A stretch of 64,000 nucleotides of DNA from Streptomyces sp. NBC_01268 (GCF_036240795.1 NZ_CP108454.1:1612001-1676000); one strand, 5' to 3'. Shown: positions 42,714 through 51,863, counted from the first letter of the stretch. Notes: generated from the letters alone by a model not told the origin. Made by a program: numbers and translations.

Positions 42714-44690
42714 TCAGACCTGGACGCGGTCCTCGACGGCCTTGGCGATCTTGGCGATGGCCTCGTCGACCGGGATGCCGTTCTCCTGCGAACCGTCGCG
42801 GTAGCGGAAGGAGACGGCACCGTTGGCCATGTCCTCGTCGCCGGCGATGATCATGAACGGGACCTTCTGCTTCTGCGCGTTGCGGATCTTCTTCTGCATC
42901 CGGTCCGCGGAGGCGTCGACCTCCACCCGCAGGCCCTGCTTCTTCGCCTTGGCGGCGAACTCCTGCAGGTACGGGATGTGCGCGTCGCCGATCGGGATGC
43001 CGGTCGCCTGGACCGGGGCGAGCCAGGCCGGGAAGGCACCCGCGTAGTGCTCCAGGAGCACCGCGAAGAACCGCTCGATCGAGCCGAACAGCGCGCGGTG
43101 GATCATGACCGGGCGCTGCTTGGTGCCGTCCGGGGAGGTGTACTCCAGGTCGAACCGCTCCGGCAGGTTGAAGTCGAGCTGCACGGTCGACATCTGCCAG
43201 GTACGGCCGATGGCGTCCCGCGCCTGCACCGAGATCTTCGGGCCGTAGAACGCGGCGCCGCCCGGGTCGGGGGTCAGCGGCAGGCCCTGCTTCTCGGCGA
43301 CCTGCTGGAGGACCGAGGTGGCCTCCTCCCAGACCTCGTCCGACCCGACGTACTTCTCCGGGTCCTTGGTGGACAGCTCCAGGTAGAAGTCGGTCAGACC
43401 GTAGTCGCGCAGCAGGTTCAGGACGAAGGTGAGCGTCTTGTCGAGCTCGTCCGCCATCTGCTCGCGGGTGCAGTAGATGTGCGCGTCGTCCTGGGTGAAG
43501 CCCCGGGCACGGGTCAGACCGTGCACGACGCCGGACTTCTCGTACCGGTACACGGTGCCGAACTCGAACAGGCGCAGCGGCAGCTCACGGTAGGAGCGCC
43601 CGCGCGCGTCGAAGATCAGGTTGTGCATCGGGCAGTTCATGGGCTTGAGGTAGTAGTCCACGCCCTCGTCGAGCTGCATGGGGGGGTACATGCCCTCGGC
43701 GTACCAGTCGAGGTGACCGGACTTCTCGAACAGCTTGCCCTTGGTGGCGTGCGGCGAGTAGACGAACTCGTAGCCCTCCTCCTCGTGCCGCTTGCGCGAG
43801 TAGTCCTCCATGACCCGGCGGATGATGCCGCCCTTGGGGTGGAAGACGGCGAGGCCCGAGCCGATCTCGTCCGGGATGGAGAACAGGTCCAGCTCGTTGC
43901 CCAGCTTGCGGTGGTCGCGCTTCTCGGCCTCGGCGAGGAACTCGAGGTGGGCCTTCAGCTCCTCCTTCGACGGCCACGCGGTGCCGTAGATGCGCTGGAG
44001 CATCGGGTTCTTCTCGCTGCCGCGCCAGTAGGCGGCGGCGTTGCGCATCAGCTTGAACGCCGGGATGTTCCGGGTGGTGGGCAGGTGCGGACCGCGGCAG
44101 AGGTCCTTCCAGCACAGGTCGCCGGTCTTGGCGTCCAGGTTGTCGTAGATCGACAGCTCGCCGCCGCCGACCTCGACGTTCGCGCCGTCGTCGGTCGAGG
44201 CCGAGCCCTTGATGCCGATGAGCTCCAGCTTGTACGGCTCGTCCGCGAGCTCCTCGCGGGCCTCCTCGTCCGTGACGACACGGCGGGAGAAGCGCTGGCC
44301 GCGCTTCTGGATCTCCTGCATCTTCTTCTCGATGACCTTGAGGTCCTCGGGAGTGAAGGGCTTCTCGACGTCGAAGTCGTAGTAGAAGCCGTCCCGGACC
44401 GGCGGGCCGATGCCCAGCTTGGCCTCGGGGAACAGCTCCTGCACGGCCTGGGCCATGACGTGCGCGGTGGAGTGGCGGAGGATGTCGAGACCGTCCGGCG
44501 AGGAGATCTCCACCCCCTCGACGACGTCGCCCTCGGCGAGTACGTACGCCAGGTCCTTCAGCTCGCCCGCGACACGGGCGGCGATCACGGTACGGTCGTC
44601 GGCGAACAGGGCGCCGGCCGTGGTGCCCGCGCTCACCGTCCTCTCCTCTGATCCCGAGGCGGACTGGACGGTCACACGGACTTCAGACAC
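42714..44690 (-). CDS. thrS: threonyl-tRNA synthetase
   Basis: 658 aa. The TGS domain (about residues 1-65) is followed by the editing domain with [11 protein letters not shown] and the class II core: [11 protein letters not shown] (zinc Cys), [18 protein letters not shown], and the anticodon-binding domain starting [15 protein letters not shown] at 44690 gives the 658-aa length I recall for the S. coelicolor enzyme, with GGAG upstream; the longer frame to 44723 adds 11 residues. No T-box-like leader is visible in the roughly 115-nt upstream gap. Confidence 0.97.
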   Translation of the reverse strand: MSEVRVTVQSASGSEERTVSAGTTAGALFADDRTVIAARVAGELKDLAYVLAEGDVVEGVEISSPDGLDILRHSTAHVMAQAVQELFPEAKLGIGPPVRDGFYYDFDVEKPFTPEDLKVIEKKMQEIQKRGQRFSRRVVTDEEAREELADEPYKLELIGIKGSASTDDGANVEVGGGELSIYDNLDAKTGDLCWKDLCRGPHLPTTRNIPAFKLMRNAAAYWRGSEKNPMLQRIYGTAWPSKEELKAHLEFLAEAEKRDHRKLGNELDLFSIPDEIGSGLAVFHPKGGIIRRVMEDYSRKRHEEEGYEFVYSPHATKGKLFEKSGHLDWYAEGMYPPMQLDEGVDYYLKPMNCPMHNLIFDARGRSYRELPLRLFEFGTVYRYEKSGVVHGLTRARGFTQDDAHIYCTREQMADELDKTLTFVLNLLRDYGLTDFYLELSTKDPEKYVGSDEVWEEATSVLQQVAEKQGLPLTPDPGGAAFYGPKISVQARDAIGRTWQMSTVQLDFNLPERFDLEYTSPDGTKQRPVMIHRALFGSIERFFAVLLEHYAGAFPAWLAPVQATGIPIGDAHIPYLQEFAAKAKKQGLRVEVDASADRMQKKIRNAQKQKVPFMIIAGDEDMANGAVSFRYRDGSQENGIPVDEAIAKIAKAVEDRVQV

Positions 44691-44804
44691 AGATGCTCCA
44701 TACATAGGGGCGCTGGCAGACACGAAGTGCCGGCGCCGGCGGTGCGCGGCAGAGACGAGGTGCCGCGCAGGCCTTGATCCTACCGGGGGTCCGCGTCCCG
44801 CCCC

Positions 44805-45980
44805 TCAGTCATTTTCGCCGCACGCCTCCTCGAAGAAGTCCGCGTTCTCGATCGTCTCCTGCATCGACTTCATCAGACGGTCCCGGACCGCCTCGTCCAC
44901 CTGCACCGGCGCGACCCCGCTCGCCTCGGTGAGCCGCCGGAAGCCGCCCCTGCTCTCCAGCCTGCCCACGACCCGGATCGGCAGCCCGACCAGATGGGCG
45001 TGCCCGGCCGTCCGGTACGCGTCCTCGTCGAGGGTCACCCGGACGTGCCGCACGTCCGCCCCGGCCAGCACGCGCAGCCGTACGGTGCCCTCGCCCCGCG
45101 GGCCCGAGCGGCGCATCCGGACGACGCTGCCGGTGATCCGCACCGGCACGGAGGGCTCGTCGGCCAGATAGCGGGCGGTCGCCTCGCGGAGCGCGGGCAG
45201 GTCGCCGGGCGAGAACTCGACGGGCTCGGGGCGGGCGGCGCAGCCCATGGGGGTGCCGGCCGCCGGGGACCACTCCAGGGCGACGCCGGCGCCCTCGGTG
45301 CCGCGCACCAGCGCGACCAGGGCCTCGGTCAGCTCCCGGCTCACCCCGGCCTCGACGGCGGTGTCGAAGGCCTCCATGCCGCCGGTCGCCCGCTGGTAGT
45401 CGACGGCCTCACGGGCCGCGTAGAGCGCGTGGTAGAGGCGTACGGAGACGGCCCGGCCCGGGTCGACGGGCAGGAAGGCGGTGAGCCCGCCGCCCGGCGC
45501 ACCGTCGACGACGACGCTCTCCAGGGAGGCCTGGGCCTGCCTGCGGTGCCGGGCCCCGTGGTAGCCGGCGCGGCCGCGCACGGCGAGGGCGCCGGCCAGC
45601 AGCATGCCGCGGGCGGCGGACCGCAACTGCTCCTGCACCGGCCAGGGCACGCCTCCGGACGGGCCCGGCGGCACGTCGCGCCACCAGCGGATCTCGTCGC
45701 TGGGGACGGCGAGTCCGGTCAGCACCTCGCGGGCCGAGGGCGTGCCGCTGCGGGCGAGCGCGGTCAGGGCCTCGCCGATCAGGTCCTCGCAGTCGGGGAA
45801 GGCCCGGCTGTCCGGCACCAGGAGGCTGGTGCCGCGGCCGCCCGGCTCGGGGCCGGGCGGGGCCCAGCGGCTGTAGCGGCCGGCGGCGCCGCCGTGCCGC
45901 CGCCAGCCGTGCCGGGCGAGCAGCGCGCCGAGCACGCGCGGGTCGACCCCGCCGGGGTCGGGTTCGTCGATCGGCCGCAT
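44805..45980 (-). CDS. unassigned 391-aa protein, possible OB-fold C-terminus
   Basis: I recognise no named family. The N-terminus (LGALLARHGWRRHGG, then GRYSRWAPPG and TSLLVPDSRAFPDCEDLIGEAL) looks like a compact globular domain. A helical middle follows. The segment from about residue 285 (VPVRITGSVVRMRRSG, then VRLRVLAGADVRHVRVTLD and GLPIRVVGRLESRGGFRRL) is beta-rich and resembles an OB fold. An acidic tail EEACGEND ends it. ATG at 45980 overlaps the DUF4365 stop (TGATG), so both proteins are made together. Function unknown; nucleic-acid binding is a guess. Confidence 0.75.
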   Translation of the reverse strand: MRPIDEPDPGGVDPRVLGALLARHGWRRHGGAAGRYSRWAPPGPEPGGRGTSLLVPDSRAFPDCEDLIGEALTALARSGTPSAREVLTGLAVPSDEIRWWRDVPPGPSGGVPWPVQEQLRSAARGMLLAGALAVRGRAGYHGARHRRQAQASLESVVVDGAPGGGLTAFLPVDPGRAVSVRLYHALYAAREAVDYQRATGGMEAFDTAVEAGVSRELTEALVALVRGTEGAGVALEWSPAAGTPMGCAARPEPVEFSPGDLPALREATARYLADEPSVPVRITGSVVRMRRSGPRGEGTVRLRVLAGADVRHVRVTLDEDAYRTAGHAHLVGLPIRVVGRLESRGGFRRLTEASGVAPVQVDEAVRDRLMKSMQETIENADFFEEACGEND

Positions 45981-46552
45981 CAGGGTCTCCCTCCCACGCC
46001 GACCCGGGCCATGATCTCGCAGAGCGCCCGGTCGTCGAAGATCCGCGCCGTCGAGACGCGCACGGTGGTCCTGCGCCGTCCCGTGACCGGGTGGCCGGCC
46101 AGGTTGATCCAGTAGCAGCAGTGCCGCAGGTCGAGCCGGTCGTGGTCGGCCCGCAGCCAGTCCTCCCGGTCCCGCGGCACGAGCATCACGACCAGGATCT
46201 TGTGCACGGCCACGGGCGTCCGGGCCAGCTTCACCAGGTGCTCGTTGTCCAGGGTGAACGAGAACGCGGGTGCGGCGCCGGGGGTGCGCGGCGGCAGTTG
46301 GTAGGTGCACTTCAGCTGCACCTTGATGGTCACCTCGTCGTCGACCGTGTGCCCGGGGGCACTGTGGCTCACGTGCCAGTCGATGCCGTTGTCCGGGAAC
46401 GGCTGCGACAGCGAGCAGCCCGCCGCCGCCGCGACCGCGTGGAGGTACCCCACCTGGAGGGTCTCCATGCAGGCGGTGGTGGCGAGCGAGCCGCGCAGCG
46501 GTGCCGCCCGCTGGGGCGGCGGCCCTCCCCATTCGGGCTGGGCGATCGCCAT
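45980..46552 (-). CDS. DUF4365 protein, predicted PD-(D/E)XK nuclease-like
   Basis: 190 aa. An N-terminal helix with an ACMETLQVGYLHAVAAAAG core is followed by DNGIDWHVSHS and, about 20 residues on, VTIKVQLKCTYQLP. That D...QxK spacing is the Mrr-like variant of the PD-(D/E)XK nuclease site, which fits DUF4365. Later come PVAVHKILVVMLVPRDREDW and a Cys pair in RHCCYWINLAGH. ATG at 46552 has AAGGGA upstream. First gene of a pair with the 391-aa protein; divergent from a DnaQ-type exonuclease. Restriction or defence is possible but unproven. Confidence 0.78.
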   Translation of the reverse strand: MAIAQPEWGGPPPQRAAPLRGSLATTACMETLQVGYLHAVAAAAGCSLSQPFPDNGIDWHVSHSAPGHTVDDEVTIKVQLKCTYQLPPRTPGAAPAFSFTLDNEHLVKLARTPVAVHKILVVMLVPRDREDWLRADHDRLDLRHCCYWINLAGHPVTGRRRTTVRVSTARIFDDRALCEIMARVGVGGRP

Positions 46553-46672
46553 GTCAATTCCCTTCCCCGTCAGCTCTGTTGTGACCGGTTTGCGTACGGT
46601 GCAAACAGCCCGGGTATCACCGTTTCGGGCAGGGGGATGGCCATCTGCCGCGCACGTGCGAGGAGTTCGGGG

Positions 46673-47401
46673 ATGACGACGCACTGGTTCGATGGGCCCC
46701 TGGCCGCATTCGACACGGAGACCACGGGAGTCGACGTCGAGGAGGACCGGATCGTGTCCGCCGCCCTCGTCGTCCAGGACGCCGCGGGCATGCGCCCGCG
46801 GGTGACGCGCTGGCTGGTGAACCCCGGCGTCCCGGTGCCGGCGGGAGCCACCGCCGTGCACGGGCTGACGGACGATCACCTCCAGCGCAACGGGCGCTGG
46901 CCCTCGCCGGTGGTGGAGGAGCTGGCCCGGGCGATAGCCGAACAGAGCGCGGCGGGGCGGCCCCTGGTGGTGATGAACGCGCCCTTCGACCTGACGATCC
47001 TGGACCGCGAGCTGCGCCGCCACCGCGCCTCCTCGCTCGGCACCTACCTGGACGGCGTCCCGCTGTGCGTGCTCGACCCGCGGGTGCTGGACAAGCACCT
47101 GGACCGGTACCGCAAGGGCCGCCGGACCCTGACGGACCTGTGCGAGCAGTACGGCGTGGTGCTGGACGGCGCCCACGACGCGGCGGCGGACGCCTCGGCC
47201 GCGCTCGAGGTCGTGCGATCGGTGGGGCGGCGTTTCGCCTCGCGCCTGGAGCGCCTGTCGCCGCCGGAACTGCACACGCTGCAGGCGGTGTGGCACGCGG
47301 CGCAGGCGCGCGGCCTGCAGGCCTGGTTCGCCCGGCAGGGCACTCCGGAGGCGGTGGACCCGGCGTGGCCGCTGCGTCCGGAGCTGCGGACGGCGGCGTA
47401 G
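46673..47401 (+). CDS. DnaQ-like 3'-5' exonuclease
   Basis: 242 aa DEDD exonuclease. Exo I AFDTETTGVDVEEDRIV, Exo II in MNAPFDLTILDREL and Exo III GAHDAAADASAALEV (DEDDh type) are all present, in order, in the first 180 residues; a helical tail of about 60 residues follows. There is no BRCT or UvrC-like fusion, so it is a stand-alone exonuclease rather than the polymerase epsilon subunit. ATG at 46673 follows GAGGAG. It diverges from the DUF4365 pair over 120 bp. Confidence 0.92.
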   Translation: MTTHWFDGPLAAFDTETTGVDVEEDRIVSAALVVQDAAGMRPRVTRWLVNPGVPVPAGATAVHGLTDDHLQRNGRWPSPVVEELARAIAEQSAAGRPLVVMNAPFDLTILDRELRRHRASSLGTYLDGVPLCVLDPRVLDKHLDRYRKGRRTLTDLCEQYGVVLDGAHDAAADASAALEVVRSVGRRFASRLERLSPPELHTLQAVWHAAQARGLQAWFARQGTPEAVDPAWPLRPELRTAA

Positions 47402-47454
47402 GTACGGCGCCCGGACGGCTTCCGGCCGACGGCGCGGGGGTGCCGGAAACGGCT

Positions 47455-47486
47455 GAGGCCGGTCCGTCGTCTGACGGACCGGCCTC
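47455..47486. terminator. hairpin terminator between exonuclease and tRNA-Val
   Basis: 14-bp perfect stem GAGGCCGGTCCGTC (47455-47468) and its complement (47473-47486) around GTCT; located past the 3' ends of both the exonuclease gene and the tRNA. Confidence 0.85.
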
Positions 47487-47492
47487 TCCCGG

Positions 47493-47564
47493 TGGGCGAT
47501 ACTGGGATCGAACCAGTGACCCCTTCGGTGTGAACGAAGTGCTCTCCCGCTGAGCTAATCGCCC
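47493..47564 (-). tRNA. tRNA-Val (CAC)
   Basis: 72-nt cloverleaf with acceptor GGGCGAT/ATCGCCC, a D-loop AGCTCAGCGGGAGAGC, anticodon stem CTTCG/CGAAG around TTCACAC (anticodon CAC) and a TTCGATC T-loop. CCA is not encoded. Confidence 0.95.
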
Positions 47565-47603
47565 GGGAACGGGTTGAACCATACAGGGCTTTCGGGGTCT
47601 CGT

Positions 47604-48050
47604 TCAAACCGCCCGCAGCAGGGCCGCGAGTCCGCGCCGCCCGGAGCGCATCATCAGGGCGTGGTTGGCGCGGAACACGGGCCGCCCGGGCACGGCGAGC
47701 GCGCGCATGAGCGGGCTGCGGACCTCGACCTCCTGCTCGTAGACGGCACGGGTGCCGACGCCCTCCGGGGCGAGCGTCCAGCGGGCCCAGCCGTCCAGGT
47801 CCCCGCTCAGCGCGACCTCCAGGACCCGCGCGCCGGGGTCGCGGCGCCGGGCCTCGGCGGTGACGACGAGGTCGTACGGGAGGAGGGACCGGAAGCGTGC
47901 GGTGCCGGTGCGCTCGTCGATCGGGACCACCTCGCGGACCTGGGGCCACCAGCGGGGGTACTCCTCGGCGCGTTCGAGCACGGCGTAGACGGCGTCGGGC
48001 GGGGCGGCGAGGCGCCAGACGCTGCGGAAGCGGTAGCGGCACCAGTCCAT
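47604..48050 (-). CDS. SRPBCC-family (START-like) protein
   Basis: 148 aa. It begins CRYRFRSVWRLAAPPDAVYAV and shows the coenzyme Q-binding/polyketide-cyclase-like pattern: ERAEEYPRWWPQVREVVPID, then a beta-rich centre and a long C-terminal helix (SPLMRALAVPGRPVFRANHA). A hydrophobic ligand is expected for the fold but cannot be named. ATG at 48050. It stands alone between a tRNA and the divergent membrane gene. Confidence 0.88.
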   Translation of the reverse strand: MDWCRYRFRSVWRLAAPPDAVYAVLERAEEYPRWWPQVREVVPIDERTGTARFRSLLPYDLVVTAEARRRDPGARVLEVALSGDLDGWARWTLAPEGVGTRAVYEQEVEVRSPLMRALAVPGRPVFRANHALMMRSGRRGLAALLRAV

Positions 48051-48132
48051 GCCCTCAGTGTGGGCTACTCAGGCGCGGATCTGAGTAGCCGCACCCATCC
48101 CCTCCCACCGTGTCCGGCGCCACACTCCGCGT

Positions 48133-50547
48133 ATGGAATCCTCCCTGCCTCCCGCGGAAGAGCTGGTGCTCGTCGACCGCGAACTGGCCCGACTCGACGC
48201 CCACCGGGCCCAGTTGCTGGCCCGCCGGGACTGGCTTCTGCGGGTGCTGCACGCGCCGGTGGCGGCTCCCGCGCCGGTGCGGCCCGAGGCCACGCCGCGC
48301 AGCGCGCAGAACGTGCTGCTCAGCCTCGGCGGCGGGCTGCTGGCCGTCGCGGCGGTCGCCTTCACCCTGGTGAGCTGGGGTTCGATGGGCATCGGCGGCC
48401 GGGCGGCCGTCCTCGGCGCGGTGACCTCGGCGGCGCTCCTGGCACCGGTGGCGCTGCTGCGCAAGGGGCTGCGGTCCACGGCGGAGTCGGTGGCGGCGCT
48501 GGGCCTGGTCCTCACACTCCTCGACGCGTACGCCCTGCACCGGGTGGCGCTGGCGGACACGGGCGCCCTGGCGTACACGGCGTCGGCGGCCGGTGTCCTG
48601 GCCGCCGGCTGGGCCGGGTACGGCGCCGCCCTCACCCGGCTGCGGCTCCCGCTGCCCGCGGCCGCGGTCGCGGCCCAACTCCCGCTGCCTCTGGGAGTGC
48701 TGGCCGCCGGGGGCGGGGTGCTGTCGTTCGCGTGGGCGGCGCTGGCCACGGCCGTCCTCGACCTCGCGGTCGCCCGGCGGACCAGGCCGGCCCCGGTCCG
48801 GATCACCGCTCTCGTCACGGCGGGCGTGCTCGGCGGCTGGGCCCTGCTCACCGGTCTCGCCCTGTCGGCCGGGACGCCGCTGCGCGCGACCCCGCTGCTG
48901 CTGGCCTGCGCCGCGGTCCTGCTGTACGGGGCGGTGCGCACCGCCCCGGCGGCGCTGCCGGCGGCGACCCTGGCCGGGCTGGCGCTGATCGCGTCGGCCG
49001 GCGGGCTGCTGCGCCCGGTGCTCCCCGAGGTCTGGACGGTGCCCGGGTACGCGGTGTGCGCGGTGGTCCTGGCGGGCGTGGCCCTGTGGGGCCGGGACGT
49101 CGCCACCGTCGTGCGCGCGACGGCGCCGTCGGCGGCGGGTGCGGTGCGGCGTGGTCTGGGCTTCGCCGGTGGCGGCGTGCTCGGGCTGGCGCTGGTGTGG
49201 GCGCTGCCGCCGGTGGCGGCGGGGCTGCTGGGGCCGCTGGCCCGCGCGGGAGCGCCGTGGTCGGGCGAGCACGCGGAGCCGCTCCTGGAGGGCTACCCGG
49301 CGACGGCGCCACTGGTCCTGCTGCTCGCGGCCGCCGCCCTGGCGACGGTCCCCCGCCCGTGGGCCCGCTGCGGCACCCTCGTTCTGGCCTGGGCGCTGCT
49401 CACCGCGCTGCCGGTGTCCCTGGGGCTCCCCTACGCGGCGACGCTCGCGCTGCAGCTCCTGACGGCCGGGGCGGCCCTGGGCGTGGCCGTGCGGCCCGCG
49501 CTCCTGACGCGCGGGCTGCCGGAGCCGGAGCCGCTCGGCGCGCCCGGGGCGGGGCCCGCGCCGGAGCCGAGCGCCGAGCCCGCCGAGGTGGTGGCGTGGC
49601 TCGCGTACGCCGGTGGGCTCGCCTCCGCGCTGGGGGCGGTGGCGCTGGGTCTCGACGTGCGGGCGGCGACGTTCGCGGCGCTCGGGGTGGTTCTCGCGCT
49701 GTGCGTGGGGGTCGCGGCGGCGGGGACCGGTGCGCGGCGCCTCGTCGCGGCCTGCGGGGCGGTGCTCGCGGCGGCCGGCCTGGTCGGTGCCGGGGCCGTG
49801 GCAGCGCACGCCGGTCCGGCGGTGACCGGGCTGGCCCTCCTCGCCGTGCCGGCCGGGACCGCCGGGGTCGGCGCGTGGCTGCGGCGCCGCCCGGTGGCGG
49901 TGGCCGTGGAGGGCGCGGGCGCCGCGGTGGCGCTGTGCGCGCTCGGGCTCACCGTGGGACGGCCGGCGCTGCTCGCGCTCGCGCTGGCCCTCGGCGGGGT
50001 GCTCGCGGCGGCGACGGCGGTGCGGCCGGAGCGCCGCCCGGTCGCCTCGTGGGTCGCCGCCGCGCTGTTCCTGCTGGCCACCTGGGTGCGGCTCGCGGTG
50101 TGGGAGGTGACGACGCCGGAGGCGTACACGCTGCCGGTGACCGTGCCGGCCCTGGCCGTGGGCGTGCTGCGGCGCCGGCGGGACCCGGAGGCCTCGTCGT
50201 GGACGGCGTACGGGCCGGGTCTCGCCGTGACGCTGCTGCCGAGCCTCCTGGCGGCCTGGACGGACCCGGAGTGGGCGCGCCCGCTGCTGCTGGGGGTCGG
50301 GGCACTCGTGGTGACGCTGCTGGGTGCCCGGTTCCGGCTGCAGGCGCTGCTGGTGCTGGGCGGCACGGTGCTGGCCCTGGACGGGCTGCACGAGCTCGCG
50401 CCGTACGTCGTGCAGGTGGTGGGCGCGCTGCCGCGCTGGCTGCCGCCGGCCCTGGCCGGTCTGCTGCTCCTGGCGGTGGGGGCGACGTACGAGCAGCGGC
50501 TGCGCGACGCGCGCCGGCTGCGGGAGCGGCTGGGGCGGATGCGCTGA
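48133..50547 (+). CDS. large polytopic membrane protein (SCO7613-type C-terminal domain)
   Basis: 804 aa. After a short soluble helical N-terminus (residues about 1-55, LVLVDRELARLDAHRAQLL), almost the whole chain is Ala/Leu/Val-rich with some 25 predicted membrane helices, ending in a basic coiled tail (YEQRLRDARRLRERLG). I recognise the actinobacterial SCO7613 C-terminal-domain family; its function is unknown. ATG at 48133. The opposite strand also stays open over most of this gene, a composition effect. Confidence 0.85.
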   Translation: MESSLPPAEELVLVDRELARLDAHRAQLLARRDWLLRVLHAPVAAPAPVRPEATPRSAQNVLLSLGGGLLAVAAVAFTLVSWGSMGIGGRAAVLGAVTSAALLAPVALLRKGLRSTAESVAALGLVLTLLDAYALHRVALADTGALAYTASAAGVLAAGWAGYGAALTRLRLPLPAAAVAAQLPLPLGVLAAGGGVLSFAWAALATAVLDLAVARRTRPAPVRITALVTAGVLGGWALLTGLALSAGTPLRATPLLLACAAVLLYGAVRTAPAALPAATLAGLALIASAGGLLRPVLPEVWTVPGYAVCAVVLAGVALWGRDVATVVRATAPSAAGAVRRGLGFAGGGVLGLALVWALPPVAAGLLGPLARAGAPWSGEHAEPLLEGYPATAPLVLLLAAAALATVPRPWARCGTLVLAWALLTALPVSLGLPYAATLALQLLTAGAALGVAVRPALLTRGLPEPEPLGAPGAGPAPEPSAEPAEVVAWLAYAGGLASALGAVALGLDVRAATFAALGVVLALCVGVAAAGTGARRLVAACGAVLAAAGLVGAGAVAAHAGPAVTGLALLAVPAGTAGVGAWLRRRPVAVAVEGAGAAVALCALGLTVGRPALLALALALGGVLAAATAVRPERRPVASWVAAALFLLATWVRLAVWEVTTPEAYTLPVTVPALAVGVLRRRRDPEASSWTAYGPGLAVTLLPSLLAAWTDPEWARPLLLGVGALVVTLLGARFRLQALLVLGGTVLALDGLHELAPYVVQVVGALPRWLPPALAGLLLLAVGATYEQRLRDARRLRERLGRMR

Positions 50548-50580
50548 GCGATCCCCGCGCGCGGGGAGCGCGGGGGAACG

Positions 50581-50618
50581 CCGAAGGCCCGGAGACGGTG
50601 TCGTCTCCGGGCCTTCGG
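50581..50618 (-). terminator. hairpin terminator after tRNA-Val (second copy)
   Basis: 17-bp perfect stem 50581-50597 with 50602-50618 (arm CCGAAGGCCCGGAGACG) around GTGT; also 34 nt past the stop of the convergent membrane gene. Confidence 0.88.
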
Positions 50619-50627
50619 GCCGGGTGG

Positions 50628-50699
50628 TGGGCGATACTGGGTTCGAACCAGTGACCCCTTCGGTGTGAACGAAGTGCTCTCCCACTGAGCTAATCGCCC
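50628..50699 (-). tRNA. tRNA-Val (CAC), second copy
   Basis: 72 nt, same acceptor and anticodon stem-loop (TTCACAC, anticodon CAC) as the copy at 47.5 kb; it differs in the D-loop (CAGTGGGAG) and T-loop (TTCGAAC). CCA is not encoded. Confidence 0.95.
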
Positions 50700-50752
50700 G
50701 GCGCACCGCAAACATTACCCCATGTCAGCGGGGCTCCTCGACCATGCGCGGG

Positions 50753-51211
50753 TCACTCGTCGATCTTCCACGGCATGACGAAGCCGAACTTCCAGAGGTA
50801 GACGGCGCAGAGCGCGGCGATGATCACCAGACCGACCGTGGTGAGGATGATGTTCCGGCGCCGGACCTTCGGGTCGAGGGCCCGCTGGGCCGCCTCGGTG
50901 ACCTTGCGCTTGGTCCAGCGGAGCACCAGCTGGGCCCAGACGAACTCGGTCGCCCAGATCGCCATGCCGCCGAAGATCACCAGCCAGCCGGGGCCGGGCA
51001 GGGGCAGCATCACGATGCCGGCGCCGACGACGGCGAGGCCGACGACGAAGACGCCGACCTGCCAGCTCAGGTGCAGGGTCCGGCGGGCCTTGATGAACTC
51101 GGGGGCCCGGGACCCCAGCGGCGCTTCCTCGCCGCCGGACCCGGACTTCTCCGGGCCGTGCTCGCCGCTCACCGCGGACTCCCCCGTGCGCTCGTCACTC
51201 TCCGCATGCAT
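50753..51211 (-). CDS. TIGR02611-family membrane protein (PGPGW motif)
   Basis: 152 aa. An acidic, disordered N-terminus (about 45 residues) precedes two helix pairs: VGVFVVGLAVVGAGIVMLPL followed by the signature PLPGPGWLVIFGGMAI, then NIILTTVGLVIIAALCAVYLW. The PGPGW motif defines the family; function unknown. ATG at 51211. It lies next to ssgB, divergently transcribed, as I recall for S. coelicolor. Confidence 0.9.
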   Translation of the reverse strand: MHAESDERTGESAVSGEHGPEKSGSGGEEAPLGSRAPEFIKARRTLHLSWQVGVFVVGLAVVGAGIVMLPLPGPGWLVIFGGMAIWATEFVWAQLVLRWTKRKVTEAAQRALDPKVRRRNIILTTVGLVIIAALCAVYLWKFGFVMPWKIDE

Positions 51212-51315
51212 GGCCCCAACCTACCGGACGGGTCGACCTTGCCGGAATGGATGTATTACCCAAAGTTACATACGCCCATACGAGCTACCTGAACGATCAC
51301 AAAACAGACAGAGGG

Positions 51316-51339
51316 GTTTACAACGCCACCGTAGGTGGC
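51316..51339 (+). promoter_or_regulatory. candidate ssgB control region with perfect palindrome
   Basis: GCCACC GTA GGTGGC (51325-51339) is a perfect palindrome 61 nt before the ssgB start. GTTTAC at 51316-51321 resembles the -35 of general-stress/sporulation sigma factors (sigma-H has been reported to control ssgB), but a matching -10 is not clear. Confidence 0.45.
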
Positions 51340-51400
51340 ATGTCGATTTCGCCGACGTGCGAATCCCCGAGCGCACACTGAGCGAAAGGCCCTGGCGCTT

Positions 51401-51814
51401 ATGAACACCACGGTCAGCTGCGAGCTGCACCTGCGCCTCGTTGTGTCGAGCGAGTCCTCACTGCCTGTACCCGCGGGCCTGCGGTATGACACGGCCGATC
51501 CGTATGCCGTGCACGCCACCTTCCACACCGGAGCCGAGGAGACGGTCGAGTGGGTCTTCGCCCGCGACCTTCTCGCCGAGGGGCTGCACCGGCCCACCGG
51601 CACGGGCGACGTCCGGGTCTGGCCGTCCCGTAGCCATGGCCAGGGCGTCGTCTGCATCGCGCTGAGCTCTCCCGAGGGCGAAGCCCTGCTCGAGGCCCCT
51701 GCGAGGGCCCTGGAGTCGTTCCTCAAGCGGACCGACGCGGCCGTGCCACCGGGCACCGAGCACCGGCACTTCGACCTCGACACGGAGCTCTCCCACATCC
51801 TGGCCGACAGCTGA
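51401..51814 (+). CDS. ssgB: sporulation-specific cell division protein SsgB
   Basis: SsgA-like protein that marks future septum sites in aerial hyphae and recruits FtsZ. 137 aa, the exact expected length. The sequence opens NTTVSCELHLRLVVSSESSL and carries the family blocks DPYAVHATFHTGAEETVEWV, FARDLLAEGL and DVRVWPSRSHG. SsgB is nearly invariant within the genus, so the assignment is firm and places the organism among sporulating actinomycetes. ATG at 51401; the frame open back to 51335 has no homologous extension. It is monocistronic, with a terminator after it. Confidence 0.97.
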   Translation: MNTTVSCELHLRLVVSSESSLPVPAGLRYDTADPYAVHATFHTGAEETVEWVFARDLLAEGLHRPTGTGDVRVWPSRSHGQGVVCIALSSPEGEALLEAPARALESFLKRTDAAVPPGTEHRHFDLDTELSHILADS

Positions 51815-51832
51815 GCCAGGCCGAGAGCCGCA

Positions 51833-51863
51833 CGGCGCCGTCCGACTCGGGGAGACGGCGCCG
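51833..51863 (+). terminator. hairpin terminator after ssgB
   Basis: CGGCGCCGTC (51833-51842) pairs exactly with GACGGCGCCG (51854-51863), 19 nt past the ssgB stop. Confidence 0.75.

Noticed and set aside
44691..44804. Possible T-box leader upstream of thrS
   Set aside because: The gap is about 115 nt, with no T-box core sequence or specifier loop that I could see, and actinobacterial T-boxes are mainly linked to ileS.
47493..50699. Integrated element between the two tRNA-Val(CAC) genes
   Set aside because: The tRNAs are complete and the region contains only an SRPBCC gene and a large membrane gene with normal composition; no integrase, no short att-like tRNA 3' fragment.
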